From Semisulcospira habei (Eukaryota; Mollusca; Gastropoda; Semisulcospiridae): 64,000 nucleotides of DNA. Made by a program: the position numbers and the translations under genes. The notes beneath the pieces are model-generated. The model had not been told where the DNA came from. It saw only the letters and a list, made by a program, of their open reading frames with translations, and made no database searches. Of the stretch, positions 1-9,165 are shown one piece after another; the stretch's first letter is position 1; each line of letters starts with the position of its first letter. The stretch lies in contig BTPG01000004.1 in assembly GCA_036245525.1 (NCBI GenBank), forward strand, positions 18,927,103 to 18,991,102. Direction: 5' to 3'.

Positions 1-7
1 TTTTCGG

Positions 8-298
8 ATGATTAGCCGGCACTGGGAGACACCCATGATCGACCTGTTTGCGACGAGGTGGAACGCACAACTTCCCCTCTTCGTCTCCCCTGTTCCAGAG
101 TCTCTTGCATGGGCGGTGGATGCTCTCTCTATCACCTGGGAGGGTCTCTTGGCCTATGCGTACCCTCCGTCTGTCCTGGTACCCAGGATTCTTCTCAAGC
201 TCAGAGGCTGCCATGCAGTCCTGTTTCTGGTGGCAACGTTCTCTTGGAACAAGACCTGGACCACAGATCTCCTGAGTCTCGCCATGGATCCCGGCTAG
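8..298 (+). pseudogene. D1 methyltransferase-like domain, C-terminal remnant
   Basis: The frame reads the domain that follows RNase H in DIRS polyproteins. It has the conserved DLFATRWN block, a WAVDAL block, a YAYPP block (the DPPY-like position of Dam-type enzymes) and a terminal W-TTDLLSLA block. The copies in D3, D4 and D5 continue past this point for about 60 more residues. Here a TAG after the last block stops the frame, because the sequence around 290-310 has a small indel relative to D5. Whether this domain has methylase activity in any DIRS element is not known. I name it from family resemblance only. Confidence 0.75.
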
Positions 299-353
299 GG
301 CTTCCAACGCTTACCACGTTGCTGAAACAACCCTGGCAGGATCTTTTTCGACC

Positions 354-790
354 TTGCCAGGAGAGCCTCCTCTTACACGCTTGGCGATTGTGCGGCGCAC
401 CTTCACCGCTCGAGGTTTCTCGGATGCAGCAGTGGCGGCTATCGCTTCAGCTCGACGGCCTTCCACCAGGAAAGTTTATGCGGGTAAATGGCGTGTTTTT
501 CTATCGTGGTGTGGGCCGCGACACCTCTCCCCCACAACTCTGACTATGCCCCAATTCGCAGAGTTCTTCTTGTGGCTCTTCGAGGATCAGGGCTTGGCAC
601 CCATCACCATTCGAGGTTATCTTTCTATGGTGGCTGCCACTTACCGCCATTTGGGTCGACCCGATCTGGGATCTTGCAAGGACCTCGCTGACCTCATGGC
701 TCATTTTGATCTCCGGCGACCAGTGACCCGATCACTACTCCCACGTTGGGACCTTGCGTGGGTGATAACATGGCTCAACTCTGCTCGTTT
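354..790 (+). pseudogene. D1 tyrosine recombinase, N-terminal half (split by D2)
   Basis: This is the N-terminal core-binding part of a YR. It is in the same relative position as in D3, D4 and D5, and overlaps the tail of the upstream frame. Recognisable blocks are ARGFSDAAVAAI, KVYAGKWRVF, the FFLWLF block, the APITIRGYLSMV block and the PRWDLAW block. The frame runs to an Arg codon at 786-788 and is then cut by D2. Removing 791-7785 rejoins the Arg-Phe-Glu-Pro reading of the uninterrupted relatives. The C-terminal half at 7786-8346 is itself damaged, so the enzyme would be inactive even without D2. Confidence 0.88.
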
Positions 791-1005
791 GTTTTCTCAA
801 AACACATTACCGATGGTATTACACTTAGGAAATGGCTCTTAGCTGGCCTAATTTTAGCCAAATTTTGGTTGTGTCCGTATAAGGGGGTGTTGGCAGGAGT
901 GGGGCGCCATAGACCATGCCAAACCCGAATAGCCTCCCCTTACTCACATCCGGTACAAGATTACCCAGCATACCCCAGTTTTAGTTCTTAGCTGGCAGAA
1001 GTAGG
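791..1005 (+). repeat. D2 left inverted terminal repeat
   Basis: It begins GTTTTCTCAAAACACATTACC and is complementary to 7525-7785 over about 190 nt. One 4-nt and one 1-nt indel are the only differences I see. The recombinase-site core is ACCGATGGTATTAC. Confidence 0.9.
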
Positions 1006-1289
1006 TTGTGTCTGTTCGAGCTCCGCTTTGGTTCTTGGCCGGTCGTTTTCGACCTTGACTGTTCGTTCGTTGGGACTTGAACTGTGGAGATGGTGGCGTG
1101 ACTGGGGGTAGTAGTGCTCACGCTGGGCCGCCTCGTCGACCTGGGTGTTCTACGGGCCTACGGCTTGTACCATGGAGACTGTGACTGGCGGCTTCCGGAC
1201 GCTGCTTCGGCCTGCGCTCCGAACCGGTCGGGCTGTGTGGCGTGCTGTTTACGATATGGTGATACGTGGGTTTGCTCCTTTTTTCCGCC

Positions 1290-1625
1290 ATGGCCAGGTA
1301 ATATCTCGGTGAATGCCCTCGACCGGCGCCCTTGGGTGGGAAGGAGCGCCGAGCGTCGGCACGCGCTGTACACTCGTTTGATTCGACTACATATTCAATT
1401 ATGTCCGATTCGCCAGCGCGCGCGCGCGTTGTTATTGCGTGACCTTAGAGGCCACGCTCGCTCTTTCATCTTGTACCCTCTTGTTGCAGTAACTAGGTTC
1501 GGATCTGCACGATGTGTGGCGACTTTCAGGGCCCCTCGGACGAGCATGCGGAGGGCCTTCCCTGAGCAGGAGGCGAGTCGACCCGCACTGGTGAGGTGTC
1601 CGCCTCATGACTGGAAGAGAGATGG
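1290..1625 (+). pseudogene. D2 ORF1 leader exon, intron and zinc-finger exon remnant
   Basis: ATG GCC AG at 1290-1297 is followed by GTAATA. The matching acceptor TTGCAG ends at 1489, giving a 192-nt intron in the same place as in D3, D4, D5 and D6. Joining the two puts the start codon in frame with CTMCGDFQ, the zinc-finger opening, but a TAG lies three codons into exon 2. Later cysteines of the finger are lost. The element keeps the splice architecture although the protein is dead. Confidence 0.6.
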
Positions 1626-1723
1626 TTAACGCTGGGGGGCTTACCTCCGGTTGCGTCCTACTCTATCAGAGGTCAGCCGACAGTGATGTCCAAGCTAACA
1701 AGGAGGGACCCACGTCAGGAACA

Positions 1724-2725
1724 GGGACTTCGTTGTCCCGCACAGAGATAGGGACTTCGTTGTCCCGCAGAGAACGTTCGACGTCTCAAGTCAGAAACAG
1801 AGACTTCGTTGTCCCGCACAGAGATAGGGACTTCGTTGTCCCGCAGAGTACGTACGACGCCTCAAGTCAGAAACAGGGACTTCGTTGACCCGCACAGAGA
1901 TAGGGACTTCGTTGTCCCGCAGAGAGCGTACGACGCCTCAAGGCAGGAACAGGGCCTTCGTGGTCACGCACAGAGATAGGGACTTCGTTGTCCCGCAGAG
2001 TACGTACGACGCCTCAAGTCAGAAACAGGGACTTCGTTGACCCGCACAGAGATAGGGACTTCGTTGTCCCGCAGAGAGCGTACGACGCCTCAAGGCAGGA
2101 ACAGGGCCTTCGTGGTCACGCACAGAGATAGGGACTTCGTTGTCCCGCAAAGAGCGTACGACGCCTCAGGTCAGGAACAGGGGCTTCGTTGTCCCGCACA
2201 GAGATAGGGACTTCGTTGTCCCGCAGAGAGCGTACGACGCCTATCCGAGATCGCCGGGCATTGATGTCCGAGTTTACAAGGTGCGACCCAAGTCAGCAGC
2301 AGGGACTTCGTTGTCCCGCAGAGAGCGTACGACGCATATCAGAGGCCGCCGGGCATTGATGTCCGAGATGGACAAGGTGGGTCCCAAGTCAGAGGCAGGG
2401 ACTTCGTTGTCCCGCAGAGAGCGTACGTTGCCTATCAGAGATCGCCGGACACTGATATCAGAGTGTAACAAGGCGAAACCCAAGTCCGAAGCAGGGACTT
2501 CGTGGTCCCACAGAGAGCGTACCACGCCTATCAGATCGCCGGGCAGTGACACCTGGCAGGGACAAGCTGGGACCCAAGTCAGAGCAGTGGCTTTGTTCCC
2601 CACAGAGAGCGTACCACGCCTATCAGATACCGGGCAGAGACGCCTGACAGCCACAAGGTCAGACACAGGGCACAAGCAGTGGCCTTGCTGTCCCACAGAG
2701 AGCGTGCGACGCCTATCGGAGATCG
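1724..2725 (+). repeat. D2 hairpin minisatellite
   Basis: This is an irregular tandem array whose core GGGACTTCGTTGTCCC can fold as a 5-bp stem (GGGAC/GTCCC). Core copies are spaced alternately about 27 and 50 nt apart in the first part and become sparser and more diverged after 2230. One variant core is GGGACTTCGTGGTCCC. The array sits directly behind the zinc-finger exon, the same place as the arrays of other families. The long frames through it (for example 2140-2835) are by-products of the repeat. Confidence 0.88.
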
Positions 2726-3960
2726 TGGCCACGGAAGCAGTGGCTGGGTTGCCACTTCCCTCATACGAAAGTAATAAGTCGTGGCTGATTCTCTGTTTGT
2801 CTATTGACATTGGGTATTTACCTAAATATTACTAAATTGCGTTGCTTCCTTAGTGGCTGGGTTGGCCAGACCTGTTTACCATACACATTCGGCGTATTGA
2901 AGTACACTATTTTGCTTGGGGTACACGTACAGGTGCACGTTATACACAAATACACATTTTGGAGAAACTGACAACTCACTGGCTTGTGAATAATACACAT
3001 GGGAGTCCAAAGTACACTTTTAGTCAGTTGAAAGTACACTGACTGCACCCAGGGGGTAACCAGGTCGGCAAGTTGTCACTCAGAGCGGTCGGCGTCTTTC
3101 AGAGCTCGCCTGTCAGAGACGCCCAAGAGTAACAATGGGGACCCCAATCAGAAGCAGTGCCTTGCTGTCCCACAGAGAGAGTATGTCGTCTGTCAGAGAT
3201 CGCCGGACAGAGACGCCCAAGTGTTTTAAGGTGGGACCCAAGGTGGTCCCGGACCTGTAAAGCACAAGATACCTTGTTCTGGGCTCTGGTCAGCAGGAGA
3301 GGTAGCTGACAACCTCTACTGGCATGGCTAAACCAATGATTCTTCCACCGGCCCGGGACCCGGCCTCAAGAGTGACCCGCTCCACTGTCCTTCCGCAGGC
3401 CAGAGTGGACAAACAGCAGGTGGCCAGAGCATCAAGGTGGGGCCCATGTCAACGGCAGTGACCTAGGCGCCCCGGCCCAGTAAGCTTGTAGTCACTGACG
3501 GCGGAGGGCTGGCGTCGGCTACCGTACCTACGATGCTTCCAGTCCCGGGCCAGACGACAAGTCGTAAACGGACATGCAGAAGTGACTGCTCGGCTTCTCA
3601 GGCGCTGGACAGTGTCTAGTGTCTGTGAGAGCATGTGGGCGCGGTAGCAAACACGTATGAGTATGTACGTTTATCGTGGTGCGCGACACAGGGGTTAAAA
3701 GGTTGCTTTCCCAGCGGCTCAGCGGTTCGCCAGGCCGCTGGGGCGCGACACCTCTTATCCTTCCAAGGTTAGGTTCCTGGAACCTCTAATCCGATTTCTT
3801 TGCTTTGGGCAATAGAGATGAGAAAACAGAGGGGTATTCTGTCTCCCATATTTTAATCTAATTCAATAACTTGATTATCCCTTAAGGGCTATTACAATCA
3901 AATTGTGCTCATGCATTAAGCATTGATTAATTTAATTTTTCTTATTATTAGGTTGGGCGC
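2726..3960. other. D2 interior without recognisable gene
   Basis: Scattered single units of the hairpin repeat persist (for example near 3150 and 3190). The rest shows no protein similarity I can name. The stretch 3840-3950 is AT-rich and ends TTATTAG, so it could be a decayed intron. I do not claim a function. Confidence 0.5.
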
Positions 3961-6900
3961 CCTCGCCCGGGCTGCTCACCAGTTTTTTATGGCTTGTGGC
4001 GACCGCAAGGGCTACAGGACCACTGCACTTCGCACTGCAGGATCCCGGCTCGGTGATGTTGGGCCACGCCTCGCGCCGACCATGCAGACGAGAGCCGCTC
4101 TAGATGCAGTGCAGAAGAGACGACCTCACGATGGGATCCGGGTTCCGGCGTTCGCTCATGATCTTCAGTTCCCCTTCGGAAGCAGGGACTCGCCTCACAG
4201 AAGCCAGGGGTACGAGAGGAACAGGAGACGCCGTCCCAGTTCCATGGCTCGCTACGCAAGGGAAAGACGGGCTCTCCGAGTTTTCGCCACCGTTCGGGGG
4301 AGCGGCCCCCTGAGACTACGTTGTTCCTTCCAAGTGCGGGGTCCGCCTTCGTTGGATCGCCGCCGGCCGGAGTTCCCCGGACTTCGGAGGGGTTGGACAT
4401 CCCTTCGCCTGCGGGCGGAACATACGGTTCCCGCTGGACGCCAGAGGACGTCATTCGCCGTGGCTGGACGAGGTTAGCTTCTCTACGTCGCTACGCTCGC
4501 GGTTCCGAGAGGTCTTGCGTTTGCCGTCTACTGCGAAGATTTACAGGAGAGTCTACTCGAGCCGGGGACTACGCAGGTCCCCTCATCGCGTCCAAGCATT
4601 CAAGTCCCTGCCCCTTCTGGTCGGCTTCTGTCTCCGCTTCAGGGCGCCGGGGAAGGCGCTGGTGGCTTCAGCTGGATCCTACTTCTTCCGCTGCCAACGG
4701 TTGCTGCGTCCGTCCTGATCGATTACGCGCGGCTGAGTGGAGAGTCGGCCACGCAGGGCACCGCGCAGTGGAGAACTTCTTGGCCCCCTGGGCAGACCGA
4801 CAAGGAGGCTTGCAAGGCCTGTCACTCAGCTGATTCACGCTGCGGGCGCCGCCGGATGTAGCAGCCTTCTTAAAACACTGTGGACCGTCAGACAGGATTG
4901 GCAGGGACCACTCTTCCGCGGAGGCGCGGTTCGTCCGATGCACCGGATTGGGCGACTTACATCCGAGAGACGGAGGCGGCGACGGGACGCCAACGGCACT
5001 CTCCTGTGAACGTCAGGGACAGCATACTCCAGGCGCGCGAGGGATAGAGGTCAGCGCGGGTGGCGGACTGGTCCGACAGACTTCACTGCGGACGACGTCT
5101 TCTTCGGGGGTATGCACACAGTTCAGATTAGCTCCGCCTGAGATGACTTGCGGCTAGTCGCTTCATTTCCCCGACGGGGTGCTACTCTTCGCTTGGGCCT
5201 GGCCGTAGTCAGCGGTGACCAGGCACGCTTGTCGCCTCCTTAGACGACAGCGTCGGGACCTAGCGGAAGCGTTCGCTTCCCTGGGTGGCGGCAACTTGGA
5301 GTTCCGGCAGGCTGCAGCGCCGGACCGGAGCGGATGGACTTACCCTCGGTAGCGCCTTCAGGGAGTTACCCATTCGGCGCTGTGGATCCTGCGGCCGGGG
5401 GCGCAAGTACAGGGAGTTAGACGGGACAACTTGGCAGGAATTAGTTCCTGAGAGGTCGTTGCGCTCGGGCCTGTGGCAGTAGGGTCGACGCAGCTCTTAC
5501 ACTAGACGGTAGATTGGAGCACGATCTTCGTCCTTCGACTCGACACAAGTGCCTCGTCATCTCGGCAGATACCAGACAAAGACCTGAGAGCAGTGGTGCG
5601 TCTCCAGGACCTGGGACAACTCGAGTTCGAAGTCGTAACCAGTTGGCAAGCCGGGCGGTAGGCTGGGATCATGCCCACTTCGCCGTCGACTAGAGGGCCG
5701 ACGCTACGGGACAGGTACTACGTGTTTTCTTCGCCGGGTTTCCGTCGAGGATGGAGTGCGTGGTCGTCCTGTTCGAGTGGGACTCCCAGTAGACGGGAGC
5801 AGGGCAGTGTAGGAGGGACTCTCAGTCCCTTCTTCAGCTCTCTTAGGACGGATGACTTACTAGGGGATCACCGATCAACCTGCCACCTCCTCTGCTTGGA
5901 GAAGGAGGGCGTAATTGGGAGAGGCTAGTGCGCTGGAGGCCTGCCGCGCGGGGAGGCGTCGCTGTGGCCAGATCTTCCAGCTCCACTGCTCGCCATCGAG
6001 ATTGCATGCCGAATTGTACGCTTGGTTGTCCGCCATTACTTGTGTTGCAGCTTGGTGGATGTAGGTGCGCACCCGGAGATTGGGCAGCAAGCCCTCTTCC
6101 ACAGAGGCTTCCTACGGCGGCCATAGGTGCTACCGAGACAACCCGCAGACCATCAACCAGTCGAGTTGCGAGGGTAGATGACGAGCGCTGTGTGACGGGA
6201 ATGACAACCTTCTTCCTTCCGAACTGGACGAAGCCCCAGCTGGCAGGGTGCTTCCTCGGGGGTTTCATCTCCTAAGGACGGCCCCCTTTCACCGTTCAGG
6301 ACTATCTCACCATGATCGCCGACTCCTACAGGCGATTTCGCTCATCAGACCCGGGTAGCGGCAAAACCTCACTTCAGAGGCTCCGTTCGCTTGGAATGCC
6401 CCGCTGTGCTGCGCAGGGACCAAGTTCTACCTTGGGGGCTTACGGGATCTCAACCTCGTCTGTTGGAACCCGGCACATGACGCGCCTGACGGATGTTTCA
6501 AGGAGGAGAGCTTCAGGGCAGTCCTTGACTCAACCTCCAGGCTCAGTACTATGCACGCTGTCCACACACCCGGGTGGCTGGCAGTGCCAGTCGACCGGTT
6601 CATGCTACAGCTACCTGACACATCTGCCTGGACGAGACGCGGCCTACATGACGGCGACAGTTGTTTCGCCCTGCGCGTGTTGGGTGCCACCCGGGAGAAC
6701 AGACTTCAAAACCCGGTGACAGCCTTACCTCTTCCAGGGTCAGTATCCGTACGCGCTGTCGTCACACACACACAGATGGCTGGCTGTTACGGACGGAAGG
6801 CGCCGTGCAACTACTACGGTACCAGCCTTCAGGGCCAAGTCGTGGTCGCCTTGGCTGCCCTACAGTCTATGTCTGTCTGCCCGTACGAGTGTCAGATTCC

Positions 6901-7312
6901 ACTCAGTAGCCCAGACAATAGGAACCGGTGAGAGTCTTCCGTGTGTACCTGCGCCGGACCAAGCTGGCGCAGGGGGACGCACACACCTGTTTTCTCCCTC
7001 TGTCCACAGGTAGACGTGGTATCTCAGCCAGACCTGCTCCTCCTGGTTCCGGGGAGTTATCCGCCCGGCCTGCCAGGACGTTGACCTGTTGATGCCACAT
7101 GTTGCACAACGCGGCGCACGAGGTCAGAGCCATGGCCGCAAGTTCCGCTGCGACAGCACCGGTGCAGTCAAAGTCTTGTGGCGGCTATGAGATGGCGAGC
7201 GGAGTCCACTTTCGCCCGCTGCTACCTGAGGGACCTCTCCTCCCAGCGACAGATCCTCTCGCTGGTGGGAGACACCGCAGCAGCGCAACACTCCCTCCCG
7301 GCGCCCTAGGCG
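3961..7312 (+). pseudogene. D2 decayed gag-RT-RNase H-YR region
   Basis: The segment lies where intact elements have gag, RT, RNase H, methyltransferase-like and YR domains. No long frame survives. Local matches remain: a TTCAAGTCCCTGCC block near 4600 (the KSLP gag motif), the block near 6905-7020 matching the YR region around the PVRAxxxYLRRT motif, and 7096-7312 matching the YR end. In that end AHEVRAMAA, then frameshifted FAR-Y and LRDLSSQR, can be read in different frames. Many indels and stops make it non-functional, yet the total length is close to that of coding elements. Confidence 0.8.
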
Positions 7313-7345
7313 CCGCAGGTATCTTAGCTAAAATTATCGGGAGTG
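7289..7345 (+). promoter_or_regulatory. D2 stop-codon-spanning stem-loop
   Basis: The outer arms CACTCCC (7289-7295) and GGGAGTG (7339-7345) pair. Between them lies an inner hairpin GGCGCC/GGCGCC. The motif spans the former YR stop position and recurs in all eight elements. Confidence 0.6.
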
Positions 7346-7432
7346 TGCTGCAGGAGGGCGAGTTTGTGGGCAATGGGGTTGGCAGTAGGGGCGCTATAGC
7401 GGCACCCACCTCCTCTTTGTGATTCTTCCTAA

Positions 7433-7524
7433 GTGTAATACCATCGGTAATGTGTTTTGAGAAAACAAATGAATTTTTCAATTAAAATGCATTTTTTTGA
7501 AAAATACTTACCGATGGTATTACT
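7433..7524 (+). repeat. D2 internal complementary region (ICR)
   Basis: The left half (from GTGTAATACCATCGGTAATG) is complementary to the D2 left end. The right half (to CTTACCGATGGTATTACT) is complementary to the D2 right end. The reverse complement gives the expected circle junction, TTCATTTGTTTTC. Confidence 0.92.
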
Positions 7525-7785
7525 CGAAGGTCCCTCCCTCCGGCCCCGCTTGCCGCAGTTCGCTAAGAACTAAACTGGGGTATGCTGGGTAATCTTGTAC
7601 CGGATGTAAGGGGAGGCTATTCGGGTTTGGCATGGTCTATGGCGCCCCACTCCTGCCAACACCCCCTTATACGGACACAACCAAAATTTGGCTAAAATTA
7701 GGCCAGCTAAGAGCCATTTCCTAAGTGTAATACCATCGGTAAGTATTTTTCAAAAAAATGCATTTTAATTGAAAAATTCATTTTT
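7525..7785 (+). repeat. D2 right inverted terminal repeat
   Basis: It begins with a segment shared by all families (CCGCTTGCCGC type) and then runs as the complement of the left ITR. It ends CATCGGTAAGTATTTTTC plus an A/T-rich tip. Confidence 0.9.
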
Positions 7786-8346
7786 TGAACCGCTGCACTT
7801 GGCCCGGTTCTCAGACTTGACGAGGAGGACCTGCTTCCTGTGGGCCATAGCCACAGCTTCTCGCGTGAGTGAGCTCCACGCTCTCTCCATACTTCCGTCT
7901 TGCCTACAGCTCCGGGCTTACGGCTCGGTTCAACAGACAGCAGGATCCGGTTCGGGCGTTAAAAAATCTATCTCTGCCGGTCAAAGCCCTTATGGCGGGG
8001 TATTTCCCGCCTTTTCTTGCCTTTGGTTCCGAACCGGCACGATATATCCGCCCAAACGATCTCCGCTTGGCTGCGTGGAGTTATCCGTGCTGCTTACAAT
8101 TACCTCTCGCCTGCGGGAGCGACGAGGCTGCGGATTCGGGCATACGAGATCCGGGCTTTCTCCGCGAGTGTCAATTTCGACCGTAACTGCGCCATGCAGG
8201 ACATTGTGGCGGCTGTGGGCTGGCGGGCCGAATCTACTTTCGCCCGTTTTTACTTGCGTGACCTCTCCAGCCAGCGGCACAACCTGGCTCTGGTGGTTGA
8301 CATTGCCGTGGCTCAACACTCCCTCCCGGCGCTGGCGGCGCCGTAG
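7786..8346 (+). pseudogene. D1 tyrosine recombinase, C-terminal half
   Basis: The frame continues FEPLHLARFSDLTRRTCF and includes the catalytic Arg of ASRVSELHA. After the LQLRAYGSV block, about 100 bp present in D5 is missing and the frame shifts. It continues in other frames (QQDPVRALK near 7940, then ISAQTISAWLRGVIR from about 8040). The catalytic H-x-x-R is replaced by Y-x-x-R (AYEIRA). The nucleophile block TFARFYLRDL is present, as is the C-terminal HSLPAL. The deletion, frameshifts and the His-to-Tyr change all argue that the enzyme is inactive. Confidence 0.88.
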
Positions 8347-8375
8347 GTAACACTTGACTGAAATTGTCGGGAGTG
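8317..8375 (+). promoter_or_regulatory. D1 stop-codon-spanning stem-loop
   Basis: CACTCCC (8317-8323) pairs with GGGAGTG (8369-8375). The inner hairpin is GGCGC/GCGCC. The YR stop TAG lies within the structure. Confidence 0.6.
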
Positions 8376-8462
8376 TGCCCCGGCCAGGGGTCTAGCTAAG
8401 CAGTTACCTGGGGGTATTGACCCTAGAGCGGCACCCTCCCCCTCTTTTTAATTCTTCCTCTC

Positions 8463-8551
8463 AGTAATACCATCGGTAACGATTTTGAAGAAATAAATGT
8501 ATTTTTCTTTAAAATAAATTTTTTCGAAAAATACTTACCGATGGTATTACT
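8463..8551 (+). repeat. D1 internal complementary region
   Basis: It starts AGTAATACCATCGGTAAC and ends CTTACCGATGGTATTACT. The right half is complementary to the D1 right end at about 8766-8820. The D1 left end is outside the window and cannot be compared. Confidence 0.85.
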
Positions 8552-8820
8552 CAAACTTCCCTCCAACCTTCCCTGCTTGCCGCATGTCAGCTCAAATAGA
8601 ACTGGAAATAACGGCCTCTCGCGAGATTTGGAAGGGAGGTTACTCCAAGGATAGGGAGACACTCGGGGGATTAGGTAACTGCTTGCTAGAGGTACGTCCC
8701 TGGTTGTGTGGCAACACACAACAATTTTGGAGACTGAAATTGTCAGTTAAGTATATCTTCCTCTCAGTAATACCATCGGTAAGTATTTTTCGAAAAAATT
8801 TATTTTAAAGAAAAATACAT
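8552..8820 (+). repeat. D1 right inverted terminal repeat
   Basis: It is closely similar to the D5 right ITR, including the GTTGTGTGGCAACACACAAC inner palindrome and the ATATCTTCCT block before the terminal CATCGGTAAGT. Confidence 0.85.
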
Positions 8821-9165
8821 ATCGTCATATGTAAATGTGACTCGTGTATCTTGTCTGGATTATTTGACCCCTTGCACATCAGTGGCCCTCGCGCTGGGAC
8901 CATATGGCGTTGAGGCGCGTCCCCTGGGTGGTGGATAGGGGGTCCCTCGTGAGAGGGGTGCACCGAATGAAATAAGGTGCCGTGAACCAACATGGTCTAA
9001 GGGAAGGTGACCCCGACAGAAAACCCCTGCTCCTCCTAGTAAGGGGGTTGGGCGTGGGGGTAGCTTCCCCACCCTGCAAAAAAGGAAATAGCTACAAAAA
9101 CGCCGACGAAAAGATTAACAGTAATTCCTTTCCTGGAGGAGGAAGGTTCTTCTACCAGAAGACTT

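Larger units (their letters stand above)
1..790 (+). mobile_element. D1: DIRS-type YR retrotransposon, left fragment (host of D2)
   Basis: The window opens inside this element. It holds the end of the RNase H/methyltransferase-like reading frame and the first half of the tyrosine recombinase. D2 interrupts it after position 790 and it resumes at 7786. Its right terminus closely resembles that of D5, so D1 and D5 belong to one family. The left end lies outside the window. Confidence 0.93.
791..7785 (+). mobile_element. D2: non-autonomous DIRS element nested in the D1 recombinase gene
   Basis: This element of about 7.0 kb has a left ITR at 791-1005, an ICR at 7433-7524 and a right ITR at 7525-7785. 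The left end reads GTTTTCTC after the D1 sequence CTGCTCGTTT. The right end runs into TTTGAACCG of D1. There is no target duplication beyond a shared T run. The two ITR arms match over about 190 nt with only two small indels, whereas the coding interior is full of frameshifts and stops. The interior keeps a leader intron, a zinc-finger exon remnant, a hairpin minisatellite and a decayed YR end in the usual order. D2 therefore most likely moved using proteins supplied by a relative. Confidence 0.92.
7786..8820 (+). mobile_element. D1: right fragment
   Basis: D1 resumes in the middle of its recombinase gene, straight after D2. It runs through the YR end, the stop-codon stem-loop, the ICR and the right ITR. 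It ends near 8820 after CATCGGTAAGTATTTTTCG and an A/T-rich tip. The ICR carries AATAAA motifs in the sense direction. Confidence 0.93.

Noticed and set aside
1724..2725. CRISPR-like regular repeats (also 32160-33165)
   Set aside because: Repeat units are diverged, spacers are themselves repeated and irregular, the genome is eukaryotic, and no cas gene is present. They are minisatellites inside DIRS elements.
2140..2835. 231-codon open frame in D2 and its antisense partner
   Set aside because: Both follow the minisatellite periodicity and have no domain. The frame exists because the repeats lack stops.
3840..3955. AT-rich stretch in D2 as a promoter
   Set aside because: No motif set supports it. 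It could equally be intron-like or inserted sequence.
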